From contig OY282420.1 in assembly GCA_958295955.1 (NCBI GenBank), positions 1 to 45,713 of the forward strand: a stretch of DNA of 45,713 nt, read 5' to 3'. Each line of letters opens with the position of its first letter. Positions within the stretch are counted from its first letter, which is position 1. The stretch is from an uncultured Bryobacterales bacterium (GTDB taxonomy: Bacteria > Acidobacteriota > Terriglobia > Bryobacterales > UBA6623). The translations under genes and the position numbers were made by a program. The notes beneath the pieces were generated by a model, which searched no databases, was not told the origin of the DNA, and was given only the letters and a program-made list of their open reading frames with translations. Positions 7,996 through 15,828 of the stretch are shown one piece after another.

Positions 7996-8583
7996 GCCGC
8001 GTTCGCGGATCAGGCCGGCGTAGTCTTCCGGGCGGTCGATGTCGGTGACCACGCCGCGGTCGTCCACGTCGACGAAGAGCGCCTCGCCGTAATGCCTGCG
8101 CATGACGCTTTGCGGGCTCGCGGCAGGGTCGAGCGCGCAAAGCTCCTCCGCCACCGCGCGCGATAGGGCGACCGGGTGCCCGCGGATTCCGTCGAAGCGC
8201 GGAATCGCCAGCGGCGCGGCGGCGCGGCGGCAGCCCTGCGCGATGCGGTCCAGGGTGCGGCCGCGGACTGCCGGATGGTCCACGAGGCCGAACAGTATCC
8301 ACTCGGCCTCGGCGTCGAGCGCGGCGAGCCCCGTCTGCAGCGACGACAGCATTCCCTTGTCGTAGTTCTCGTTGACGGCCACCCGCAGGCCGGGCAGAGC
8401 GGGAATCGTCGGGCGGATTGTCTCCGCGCGGCAGCCCAGCACGACCGCCAATTCATCGACCCGCGGCCGCATCAGGAAGATCTGCCGGTTGAGGAAGGTG
8501 TCGCCGTTGTATTCAAGCAGCGCCTTGTCCCGTCCCATGCGCGAGGAACGGCCCGCCGCCAGGATCAGACCGGCCGTTTTCAC
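7975..8583 (-). CDS. MobA/MocA-like nucleotidyltransferase
   Basis: A 202-residue protein starting GTG at 8583 with the nucleotide-binding signature AGLILAAGRSSRMGRDKALL, the core of MobA-like NTP transferases. Later motifs include GMLSSLQTGL, LVDHPAV and RGHPVALSR, which match MocA (molybdopterin cytidylyltransferase) rather than MobA. MocA transfers CMP from CTP to molybdopterin, making the cytosine-dinucleotide cofactor of xanthine dehydrogenase-type enzymes. The start overlaps the stop of xdhC in a GTGA tetranucleotide, indicating translational coupling. Pairing with XdhC, which inserts sulfurated Mo cofactor into such enzymes, strongly supports the MocA role. No molybdoenzyme gene is in the window. 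Confidence 0.88.
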   Translation of the reverse strand: MKTAGLILAAGRSSRMGRDKALLEYNGDTFLNRQIFLMRPRVDELAVVLGCRAETIRPTIPALPGLRVAVNENYDKGMLSSLQTGLAALDAEAEWILFGLVDHPAVRGRTLDRIAQGCRRAAAPLAIPRFDGIRGHPVALSRAVAEELCALDPAASPQSVMRRHYGEALFVDVDDRGVVTDIDRPEDYAGLIRERGSSAVLR

Positions 8584-9500
8584 CGTGTTGCGGATACCGC
8601 TTGCTGCGCCTCGGTCATAGCGGCCTCGGCAGCGGCCGGCTCGGCGGCTTGCAGCGCCTTCGGCGCGCCTTGGGCAAAGATCGACTTGGACAGGGAACTC
8701 CAACCGGCCGTCGGATTCCTGCGGCGGCGGATCATCTCGGCGACGACGGCGACGGCGATCTCTTCGGGGGTCACGGCGCCGATATCGAAACCCATCGGCG
8801 CGTGAATCGCCGCCAGCTTTTCGAGGCTGACGCCTTCCTTGCGCAGGTGTTTCGCCACTTCGAGAGTCTTGCGTTTCGAGCCGATCATGCCGACGTAGCG
8901 CAGAGGCTGTTCCGCCGCCCAACGCAAGACCCGCATGTCGTCGCGGTGGCCTCGCGTCACGATGACGGCGTAAGTTGCGTCGTTCGCGGGCAGCTTGGGA
9001 AAGACGTCTTCGTACTCGTCCGCGAATATCTCCGCCGCCTCGGGAAAGCGCTCGCGGTTGGCGTACGCTTCGCGGTTGTCGACGATCGTTGTGCGAAAAC
9101 CGGCCAGCGAAGCGATTTTCGACAGGCTCTTGGAGATGTGCCCGCCGCCGAAGATCAGAGCATTGGGCATGGGCAACACCGGTTCCACGTAAACATTAAG
9201 CTGACCGCCGCAAATAAGGCCGTTGTCGTAGGCGGCTTCCTGTCCGAGATTGAAGCGCAGCATGCGCGGCTGCTCGCTCTCGATGACGTCGCGGGCCGCT
9301 TGCCACACCTCGGCTTCGGTGCAGCCGCCGCCGATCGTGCCCACCATCGTACCGTCTTCGCGGATCAGCATTTTCGCGCTTTGGAAGCTGGGAATCGACC
9401 CGGCGACCTCGACAATCGTGGCCACCGCGCACTTCCGCCCCGCGCGGCGCAGCGCCGCTATTTCTTCGTAAACGTCCATGGGCCGGGGCATGACCTTCAT
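8580..9500 (-). CDS. XdhC/CoxI family protein
   Basis: A 306-residue protein with the two usual parts of this family. The N-terminal XdhC/CoxI domain contains CAVATIVEVAGSIP and GTIGGGCTEAEVW. A C-terminal Rossmann-like domain starts ALIFGGGHISKSL and contains AVIVTRGHRDD and YVGMIGSKRK. XdhC proteins bind molybdenum cofactor and promote its sulfuration and insertion into xanthine dehydrogenase-family enzymes. The last 40 residues are Ala-rich and probably disordered. It is the middle gene of a minus-strand operon: 21 bases after the small Cys-containing protein and overlapping the MocA-like gene by four bases. The client enzyme must be encoded elsewhere. Confidence 0.93.
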   Translation of the reverse strand: MKVMPRPMDVYEEIAALRRAGRKCAVATIVEVAGSIPSFQSAKMLIREDGTMVGTIGGGCTEAEVWQAARDVIESEQPRMLRFNLGQEAAYDNGLICGGQLNVYVEPVLPMPNALIFGGGHISKSLSKIASLAGFRTTIVDNREAYANRERFPEAAEIFADEYEDVFPKLPANDATYAVIVTRGHRDDMRVLRWAAEQPLRYVGMIGSKRKTLEVAKHLRKEGVSLEKLAAIHAPMGFDIGAVTPEEIAVAVVAEMIRRRRNPTAGWSSLSKSIFAQGAPKALQAAEPAAAEAAMTEAQQAVSATR

Positions 9501-9521
9501 GATATCGCGGACGGCCGGCGC

Positions 9522-9905
9522 TTATTCTGAATCCGCGTCCCGCGCCGCCCGCAGGTAGGCGTCGATCTGCGCGTCCAGCAGGCCGCCCTGGCCGCTCGGT
9601 TGGCCGGGCGCAAGCGAGCCGTGCGCCAGCGGCAAATGCCCCTTTTCGACGACCCAGAGCAGGGCGCCGCCGCCGGTCAGGGTGAAGCGCACCGCGTCCG
9701 CGGAATCCGCCGGAAGCCTGGAGCATGTTTCCCGCGCGTAACCGAGGTTGCAACAGCGGATCACGTGGCCGCGGTCGGGCTTGCCGCGCTCCCCCGCGGC
9801 CGCGCGGCACTGCCCGTCGTAAGGGCGGCCCAGCGGAGGCCGGTATTTCCCCGGCCATGCGGACCAATCCAGCGGTTCGTCGGGCTCGAAGAAGGGGCAG
9901 GCCAT
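9522..9905 (-). CDS. Small cysteine-containing hypothetical protein
   Basis: A 127-residue protein of unknown function. It starts MACPFFEP and has further cysteines in GQC, RCCNLGY and ETCSRL. The spacing suggests a metal or iron-sulfur site, but this is inference. It ends in an acidic ARDADSE tail. No signal peptide or membrane segment is visible. It is the first gene of the operon with xdhC and the MocA-like gene, so a link to molybdenum-enzyme maturation is possible but untested. The ATG at 9905 is preceded by a TATGAG hexamer. It is divergent from the PSD1 cytochrome gene, 27 bases away. Confidence 0.75.
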   Translation of the reverse strand: MACPFFEPDEPLDWSAWPGKYRPPLGRPYDGQCRAAAGERGKPDRGHVIRCCNLGYARETCSRLPADSADAVRFTLTGGGALLWVVEKGHLPLAHGSLAPGQPSGQGGLLDAQIDAYLRAARDADSE

Positions 9906-9919
9906 AAGCCCTCATAGTC

Positions 9920-9925
9920 TAAGAT
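9920..9925 (+). promoter_or_regulatory. Candidate -10 element of the PSD1 cytochrome gene
   Basis: TAAGAT lies 7 bases before the GTG start at 9933. It sits inside a 27-bp divergent intergenic region that must hold promoters for both directions. No clear -35 was found. Confidence 0.4.
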
Positions 9926-9932
9926 ATCTGCA

Positions 9933-12389
9933 GTGCGCCGCTTGGCGATTTTCATGTTGCTCGTGTCGGCGTCCGCGTTGCCGGCGGCGCGGGCCGATAC
10001 GCAGGCGGCGTTGGCCGTGCTCGAAGCCGAGTGTCTCGGCTGCCACGGCGCGGCGGCGATGTCGGGGCTCGATTTGCGCACCCGGGAATCCGTTTTGCAA
10101 GGAGGCTCGCGGGGGCCGGCGCTCGTGCCCGGAGACGCGGAAGCAAGCCTGCTGTACCGCGTGCTGCGCGGGGTCCGCGAGCAGGACCGCGAGTTGCGGA
10201 TGCCGTCGGGCAAGCCCGCGCTCGGCGCCGAGCATATCGCGGCGATCGCATCCTGGATTCGCAACGGCGCCGCATGGACTGAGCGCCCTCTCGATGCAGG
10301 CGGGCAGTGGTGGGCGTTCCGGCGGCCGGCGGCCCGGGAAGCGGACATCGACAAGCCCAACCCGATCGACGGCTTCATCGCCTCCAAGCTGCGCGCGCGC
10401 AACCTCGAGCCCGCGCCGGAAGCCGACCGGCGAACGCTCATCCGCCGCGCTTATTTCGACTTGCACGGCCTGCCGCCGGCGCCGGAGGCCGTCGACGCAT
10501 TTCTTGCCGACTCTTCCCCCGCAGCCTACGCAAAGCTGATCGACGCGCTGCTTGCTTCGCCGCGCTACGGAGAGCGCTGGGGCCGTTACTGGCTCGACGT
10601 CGTCCGCTATGCCGACACCGGCGGCTTCGAAACCGACATCTATTTCCCGAATGCTTGGCGTTACCGCGATTACGTCATTCGCTCGTTCAACGACGACAAA
10701 CCCTACGACCGCTTCGTGAAGGAACAAATCGCCGGAGACGAAATCTGGCCGGACGACATCGAGTTGCGGGGCGGCTACCGCATCCCGGAGGAAAAACTCG
10801 AGCATCTCGAAGCGCGCCTCGGCACCGGCATGTACGCCATCGGTCCGGTTTATCACGAAGCGGCCCTCGACGGACGCCAACTGCGCTACGAATGGCTTAC
10901 CGATGCGGTCGATACCACCGGCGAGGCGTTCCTGGGGCTGACGCTCGGCTGCGCCCGCTGCCACGATCACAAGTTCGACCCGCTCAGCCAACGCGACTAC
11001 CACCGCATGATGGCCGTGTTCGCCGGCAGCGAGCCGAAAGAGATTCCGGTAGTCAACAAGATGAGCCAATTCGGGTTCTATTCGGGCTATCCGCGGCTGC
11101 TGAAGGTCGAGGAGTACAAGGCCGCCGTCAAGCGCATCGACGCGGCCGCCCGCAAGCGGCTCGTGAAACAGGTCGAGGCGGGTTTTTCGGCCGAAGTTCT
11201 GGCCGCCTACCGCGTTCCCCGCGGCGAGCGCGCTCCCGAGCAAAGAGAGCAGGCCGCCAAAGTCGAGGCGGCGTTGACCGCGGCCGGGCTGAAGGAGAAC
11301 GCTGCCGGCCGCACCGCCCGGCTCGAATACACGCCGCAGGAACGGGACGACCGCGAGCGTCTGCTCTACGAGTTGGGCAAGGCCGCGCTGGCCGCGAATT
11401 ATCGCATTGCTTCCGCCACGGTGCTCGGACACGCTGAGGTGCGCTATCCCGTTCGCATGACGTCGCGCGGCGACTACCGCGCCGCCGGCGAGCGCGTTGC
11501 CGCCGGATTTCCGGCCGTTTTCACGGGCGGGCGCGAGCAAGCGGCAACGCAGGAACCCGCTTCCGGCCCCTTTGTGCCGCAGAGACGGAAAGCGCTGGCC
11601 GAATGGCTGGCCTCCCCCGACCACCCGCTGACCGCGCGCGTCATGGTCAACCGCATCTGGCAAGGGCATTTCGGGCGCGGCCTCGTTGCCGCGGCCAACG
11701 ATTTCGGGCGGCAATCGGACCCGCCGACCCACCCCGATTTGCTCGACTGGCTGGCGGTCCGCTTCGTCGAAGACGGCTGGAGCGTCAAGAAGCTCCACCG
11801 CCGGATCATGCTCTCGGAGGCATACCGGCGCAGCAGCCTGCCGGTTGCCGCAAACGCCGCGGCCGACCCGCAAAACGAGATGCTCTGGCGTATGAACCGT
11901 CGCCGCCTCGATGCCGAAACCCTGCGCGACGGCATACTGGCCGCGGCGGGCAAGCTGAATCTGAAGATGGGCGGGCGTCCGGTGGTTCCGCCGCTCTCCG
12001 CAGACGAGATGCAAGGCATCTGGTCGCCTGCGCAGTGGCCGGTTTCGCTGGACCCGGCCGAGCACGACCGGCGCAGCGTGTACCTCTACGTCAAGCGCTC
12101 GTTTCCCTATCCGCTGTTCACCACGTTCGACGCGCCGGACACGTCGGTAAGCTGCGCGCGGCGCAACGTCACCACGGTGGCGCCGCAGGCGCTGACGCTG
12201 CTGAACGGCGAGTTCATGCGCGAGCAGGCGAAAGCGCTGGCCGGCCGCGCCGAAGACCCCCGCCGGCTCTGGCGTCTGGCGCTGGGACGCGATCCCTCGC
12301 CGCAGGAAAGCGAGCGCACCGCCGGCCTCGCGCCGGAACGACTCGCGCTGCTGCTGCTCAACCTGAATGAATTCCTCTATATCGACTGA
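9933..12389 (+). CDS. PSD1 and planctomycete-type cytochrome c protein (DUF1549/DUF1553)
   Basis: An 818-residue secreted protein. A signal peptide (residues 1 to about 21, ending ARA) is followed by a heme c-type motif C34-L-G-C37-H38. The central DUF1549 region contains RRAYFDLHGLPP, RYGERWGRYWLDVVRYADTGGFETD and a second CARCHDHKFDP motif. The C-terminal DUF1553 region contains LAEWLASPDHPLTARVMVNRIWQ, HFGRGLV and DAPDTSVSCARRN. Such proteins are typical of Planctomycetes, Verrucomicrobia and Solibacter relatives and are thought to join redox to polymer breakdown, without firm proof. The start is GTG. A DUF1501 gene follows after 24 bases, the standard partner pair. Confidence 0.93.
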   Translation: MRRLAIFMLLVSASALPAARADTQAALAVLEAECLGCHGAAAMSGLDLRTRESVLQGGSRGPALVPGDAEASLLYRVLRGVREQDRELRMPSGKPALGAEHIAAIASWIRNGAAWTERPLDAGGQWWAFRRPAAREADIDKPNPIDGFIASKLRARNLEPAPEADRRTLIRRAYFDLHGLPPAPEAVDAFLADSSPAAYAKLIDALLASPRYGERWGRYWLDVVRYADTGGFETDIYFPNAWRYRDYVIRSFNDDKPYDRFVKEQIAGDEIWPDDIELRGGYRIPEEKLEHLEARLGTGMYAIGPVYHEAALDGRQLRYEWLTDAVDTTGEAFLGLTLGCARCHDHKFDPLSQRDYHRMMAVFAGSEPKEIPVVNKMSQFGFYSGYPRLLKVEEYKAAVKRIDAAARKRLVKQVEAGFSAEVLAAYRVPRGERAPEQREQAAKVEAALTAAGLKENAAGRTARLEYTPQERDDRERLLYELGKAALAANYRIASATVLGHAEVRYPVRMTSRGDYRAAGERVAAGFPAVFTGGREQAATQEPASGPFVPQRRKALAEWLASPDHPLTARVMVNRIWQGHFGRGLVAAANDFGRQSDPPTHPDLLDWLAVRFVEDGWSVKKLHRRIMLSEAYRRSSLPVAANAAADPQNEMLWRMNRRRLDAETLRDGILAAAGKLNLKMGGRPVVPPLSADEMQGIWSPAQWPVSLDPAEHDRRSVYLYVKRSFPYPLFTTFDAPDTSVSCARRNVTTVAPQALTLLNGEFMREQAKALAGRAEDPRRLWRLALGRDPSPQESERTAGLAPERLALLLLNLNEFLYID

Positions 12390-12413
12390 ACCGCCCGCCC
12401 AAAAGAGAAACCG

Positions 12414-13871
12414 ATGACGCAGAACTTCACCGACGGATATTGCGGGCGCGACCTCCCGCTGCGCTCGCGCAGAGAATTCCTGCAAAAAGCCGGACTCGGA
12501 TTCGGCATGATCGCCGCAACCGATCTGCTGGCCGGGGAAAACCCGTTGGCCGCCAGGAAACCCCATTTCCCGGCGAAAGCCGACAGCGTCATTTTCCTTT
12601 TCATGCACGGCGGTCCGAGCCACATCGACACCTTCGATCCCAAGCCGCTGTTGAACGAGTTGCACGGGCAGCCTGTGCCCGAGAGTTTCGGCAGCGTCGA
12701 TTTGCAGTTCACGAAAGTCGATAGGGTTCCCTTGATCGGCTCGCCCCGCACGTTCCGCAAGCGCGGCGACAGCGGGCTCGAAATCTCGGACCTGTTCGAA
12801 AACGTCGCCGCGCATGCCGACGCCCTGACCGTGGTCCGCTCCTGCCATCACGACGGGTTTACCCATGTCACGGGCCAGAACTGGATGAATACCGGCTGGG
12901 CGCGCGTCGGCCGCCCCAGCATCGGCTCATGGGTGACCTACGGGCTGGGCAGCGAAAACGAAAACCTGCCCGCCTACATGGTGATGCTCGACGGCCCGAT
13001 CAAGGCCGGTCCGCCCGCGTACGGCGCCGGGTTTTTGCCCGCGGTATATCAAGGAACCGTGCTGCGCAGCCAAGGTCCGCCGATCCTGAACATCGAGCGG
13101 CCCGGAGATATCACGGAACGGCAGCAGCGCAAGTTGCTCGACCTGCTGCGGCAGAGCAACGAAGAGCACTACGCCGCGCGCTCCGACGACAGCGAGTTGG
13201 CGGCGCGCATCGCGTCCTACGAGCTTGCCTTCAAAATGCAGACGGCGGTTCCCGAGTTGGCGGACCTTTCCGCGGAAACGGAGGCGACCCGCAAGCTCTA
13301 CGGCCTCGATAACGGCGAGACGCGGAATTTCGGCGAACAATGCCTGCGGGCGCGCAGAATGGTCGAGCGCGGCGTTCGCTTCGTGCAGATTTATTCCGGC
13401 GGACGCAAGGGCGGCGCCGGCGTCGGCTGGGACGGCCACAACGAAATCGACCGCAATCACGAGCAAATGGCGCGCTCAGTGGACCGGCCCATCGCCGGGT
13501 TGCTGACCGATCTGAAACAGCGCGGCATGCTCGACCGCACGCTGGTGGTCTGGGGCGGCGATTTCGGCCGCACGCCCTTCACCGACGGCGCCGAAGGCGG
13601 CGGCTCCAACCGCAATGGCCGCGACCACAACCCCTACGGCTTTACGATCTGGATGGCCGGCGGCGGCGTCCGCGGCGGACAAGTCATCGGCTCGACCGAC
13701 GCCATCGGCCTGCGCGCGCAGGAAGACAAGGTCCACATGCACGACCTCCACGCCACGATTCTTTCGCTGCTGGGGCTCGACCACGAACAGCTCACCTACT
13801 TCTTCCAGGGCCGCGATTTCCGCCTGACCGACGTGGGCGGCGGCAACAACCTGGCCGGGCGGATCGTCTGA
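12414..13871 (+). CDS. DUF1501 domain protein, Tat-exported (paired copy)
   Basis: A 485-residue DUF1501 protein, the same length as the paralogue at 1515-2972. The N-terminus contains SRREFLQKAGLGFG, a clear twin-arginine signal. Hallmarks are FLFMHGGPSHIDTFDPKP, VVWGGDFGRTPFTDG and NGRDHNPYGFTIWMAGGG, then HDLHATILSLLGLDHEQLTY. It lies 24 bases after the PSD1 cytochrome gene on the same strand, so the two are almost certainly co-transcribed. The pairing of these families is well known though the reaction is not. A purine-rich AGAGAAA before ATG 12414 may be the ribosome site. Confidence 0.93.
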   Translation: MTQNFTDGYCGRDLPLRSRREFLQKAGLGFGMIAATDLLAGENPLAARKPHFPAKADSVIFLFMHGGPSHIDTFDPKPLLNELHGQPVPESFGSVDLQFTKVDRVPLIGSPRTFRKRGDSGLEISDLFENVAAHADALTVVRSCHHDGFTHVTGQNWMNTGWARVGRPSIGSWVTYGLGSENENLPAYMVMLDGPIKAGPPAYGAGFLPAVYQGTVLRSQGPPILNIERPGDITERQQRKLLDLLRQSNEEHYAARSDDSELAARIASYELAFKMQTAVPELADLSAETEATRKLYGLDNGETRNFGEQCLRARRMVERGVRFVQIYSGGRKGGAGVGWDGHNEIDRNHEQMARSVDRPIAGLLTDLKQRGMLDRTLVVWGGDFGRTPFTDGAEGGGSNRNGRDHNPYGFTIWMAGGGVRGGQVIGSTDAIGLRAQEDKVHMHDLHATILSLLGLDHEQLTYFFQGRDFRLTDVGGGNNLAGRIV

Positions 13872-13926
13872 GCCGGACGGAGCGGCGTTCGGCGCAGCGC
13901 GTTGTCGTATCCTCGAAGGGTTAGCC

Positions 13927-14232
13927 ATGGACCGCATTGCCGCTCTTCGCTCGATGCTCGCAGCCGATCCGTCGAATGCGTTCGCCCGTTACGGCTTGGC
14001 GCAGGAGTACGTCAAGGCCGGCGACAACGAGCGGGCGCTGGCCGAGTTCAACGCCATCCTGGAGTCGAACCCCGACTACCAGGCGGCCTACTATCACGCG
14101 GGCAAGGCGCTCGAACGCCTGGGGCGCAAAGACGACGCGCGGGCGGCGTACGAACGGGGCGTCGCAACCTCGCGGCGCACAGGGGACGCTCATGCCCGCA
14201 GCGAACTCGAAGCCGCGCTGGAAGAGTTGTAG
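13927..14232 (+). CDS. Small tetratricopeptide repeat protein
   Basis: A 101-residue protein made of two to three TPR units, seen in the helical pairs AFARYGLAQEYVKAGDNERALAEF and YQAAYYHAGKALERLGRKDDARAAYERG. TPRs mediate protein-protein contact and there is no catalytic domain. No signal peptide is visible, so it is probably cytoplasmic. The ATG at 13927 lies 13 bases after a TATCCT hexamer. Partners cannot be named from context: it sits between a DUF1501 gene and a beta-propeller gene, on the same strand as both. Confidence 0.85.
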   Translation: MDRIAALRSMLAADPSNAFARYGLAQEYVKAGDNERALAEFNAILESNPDYQAAYYHAGKALERLGRKDDARAAYERGVATSRRTGDAHARSELEAALEEL

Positions 14233-14347
14233 AGAAAAGCCGCGCAAGCGGGAGGATATTGCCCTGCTTGGCCGGCGCGGGTCGTATGCCTGCGACGCTT
14301 TCGGGCATGGCGCCGGCAATCTATCGCGTTGCTCTTCGACGCCGGGT

Positions 14348-14353
14348 TAAAAT
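14348..14353 (+). promoter_or_regulatory. Candidate -10 element of the EF-hand propeller gene
   Basis: TAAAAT sits 7 bases before ATG 14361, in an AT-rich patch of otherwise GC-rich DNA. It fits the short-leader pattern seen at other genes in the window. Confidence 0.45.
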
Positions 14354-14360
14354 CATTGCA

Positions 14361-15806
14361 ATGGCTCGGTTGGCGATTTTTGTTCTCTTTTCGGTTTTGG
14401 CGGCGCCGGCTTCCGACTGGATGCAGTTTCGGGGGCGCAACGCCGCCGGCGCAGCGGAAACGTCAAGCGCTCCTGAAAAGCTCGACCCCGAAAATTTGCT
14501 TTGGCGCGCGCCCGTGCCGGCGGGGCATTCGTCGCCGATACTCGTCGGGGACCGGCTCTTCATTACCGCGGTCGACGAGGAAGGTCTCTGGACCTACTGC
14601 CTCGACCGCGAGTCGGGCAAGATTCTTTGGCGGCGCCAAGCCCCGCGCGACCGCAAATCGCGCCATCACAAGATGAACAACGCCGCCGCCTCGACACCGG
14701 CGAGCGACGGCAAGAGCGTCTTCGCGTTCTTCGCCGACTTCGGCCTGATCGCATACGCGATAGACGGGGAAGAGCAGTGGCGCCTTGCGCTCGGCCCCTT
14801 CGACAACGGCGCCGGCTTGAGCGCCTCGCCGATTCTCGCCGACGGCAAGCTGATCCTCGCCGCCGACGGCAATACCGGCGCGTACCTGCTCGCAGTTGAC
14901 GCCGGCAACGGCGAAATGCTCTGGAAGACCGGCCGCTCGGAGTTCACCCGCGGGTTCTCCACGCCGATCCTCCATGAACCGAGCGGCGGCCCCAAGGAGA
15001 TCATTCTGCCCGGCTCGTTTCAGCTCGCAAGCTACTCCCTCGACCACGGCGAGAAGCTGTGGTGGGCGAACGGCGTCTGTTGGCAAACGAAAACCGTAGC
15101 GGCGCTTTCCTCAACGCATGTCTATGTTCACTGTTGGGCCGCCGGCGGGGACAAGCCTCCGGCGGAGCCGCTGCCGACCTGGAGCGCGGTCACGGCGGAG
15201 CACGATGCCGACGGCAACGGCGTCATCTCCCGCGCAGAAGCCTTCCTGGATAAAATGCGTAAAAAATTCAACAGCTACGACCTGGATAAAGACGGAGTAG
15301 TTGGGCAACGCGACTGGGAATACACGCGCAACAAGCATGCTTCCCGCAATGCGCTGATGGCTGTCCGCCTCGGCGGCCGCGGCGACGTGACCGATACGCG
15401 GGTCGAGTGGGCGCACAAGAAATTTCTGCCCAACGTGCCTTCGCCGCTGCTGCTTGACGGGGTGATTTACATGGTCAAGGACGGCGGCATCTTCTCGGCC
15501 GTCGACGCCGCCGGCGGCAAGGCGCTCAAAGTCGGACGGTTGGGCCAAGCCTTGGGAAAGTATTTCGCATCGCCGGTGTCCGCGGACGGGAAAATCTATT
15601 TGCTGGACGCAGACGGCGTGGCGACCGTGGTGCGGGCGCAAAGGGATTGGCAAATTCTTTACCAGAGGGATTTTGGCGAGGGCATAAACTCCACGCCCGC
15701 TATTGCCGACGGACGGATCTACATACGCTCGCATGAAGCGGTTTACTGCTTCGACGGCCGCAAGCAGGAGGCCGCCGGTTCCAAGCAGGCGCGGAATCCT
15801 GCATAA
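14361..15806 (+). CDS. PQQ-like beta-propeller protein with an EF-hand insert
   Basis: A 481-residue secreted protein. The N-terminus (MARLAIFVLFSVLAAPAS) is a signal peptide, followed by WMQFRGRNAAG, typical of PQQ-like outer-wall proteins of this type. Propeller blades recur with DxxSGKILWRR, AIDGEEQWRLALG and DAGNGEMLWKTG. Between blades, at about residues 282-318, lie two calcium-binding-like loops: DADGNGVISRAE (from Asp282) and DLDKDGVVGQRD (from Asp307). They suggest calcium-dependent folding or binding. The frame is open upstream, but the ATG at 14361 places the signal peptide correctly. It is related to the truncated protein at 1-822. No enzymatic activity can be assigned. Confidence 0.88.
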   Translation: MARLAIFVLFSVLAAPASDWMQFRGRNAAGAAETSSAPEKLDPENLLWRAPVPAGHSSPILVGDRLFITAVDEEGLWTYCLDRESGKILWRRQAPRDRKSRHHKMNNAAASTPASDGKSVFAFFADFGLIAYAIDGEEQWRLALGPFDNGAGLSASPILADGKLILAADGNTGAYLLAVDAGNGEMLWKTGRSEFTRGFSTPILHEPSGGPKEIILPGSFQLASYSLDHGEKLWWANGVCWQTKTVAALSSTHVYVHCWAAGGDKPPAEPLPTWSAVTAEHDADGNGVISRAEAFLDKMRKKFNSYDLDKDGVVGQRDWEYTRNKHASRNALMAVRLGGRGDVTDTRVEWAHKKFLPNVPSPLLLDGVIYMVKDGGIFSAVDAAGGKALKVGRLGQALGKYFASPVSADGKIYLLDADGVATVVRAQRDWQILYQRDFGEGINSTPAIADGRIYIRSHEAVYCFDGRKQEAAGSKQARNPA

Positions 15807-15813
15807 CGCAACC

Positions 15814-15819
15814 TATAAT
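15814..15819 (+). promoter_or_regulatory. Consensus -10 element of the IlvD/Edd gene
   Basis: A perfect TATAAT lies 9 bases before ATG 15829 and 7 bases after the stop of the preceding gene. Transcription would begin about 3 bases before the start codon. No -35 match was found at 16-18 bases. Confidence 0.55.
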
Positions 15820-15828
15820 ATCCCTGCT

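Noticed and set aside
9912..12866. A 984-codon open frame on the minus strand
   Set aside because: It is the shadow of the PSD1 cytochrome gene and the start of the DUF1501 gene, which have clear family motifs. High GC keeps opposite frames open.
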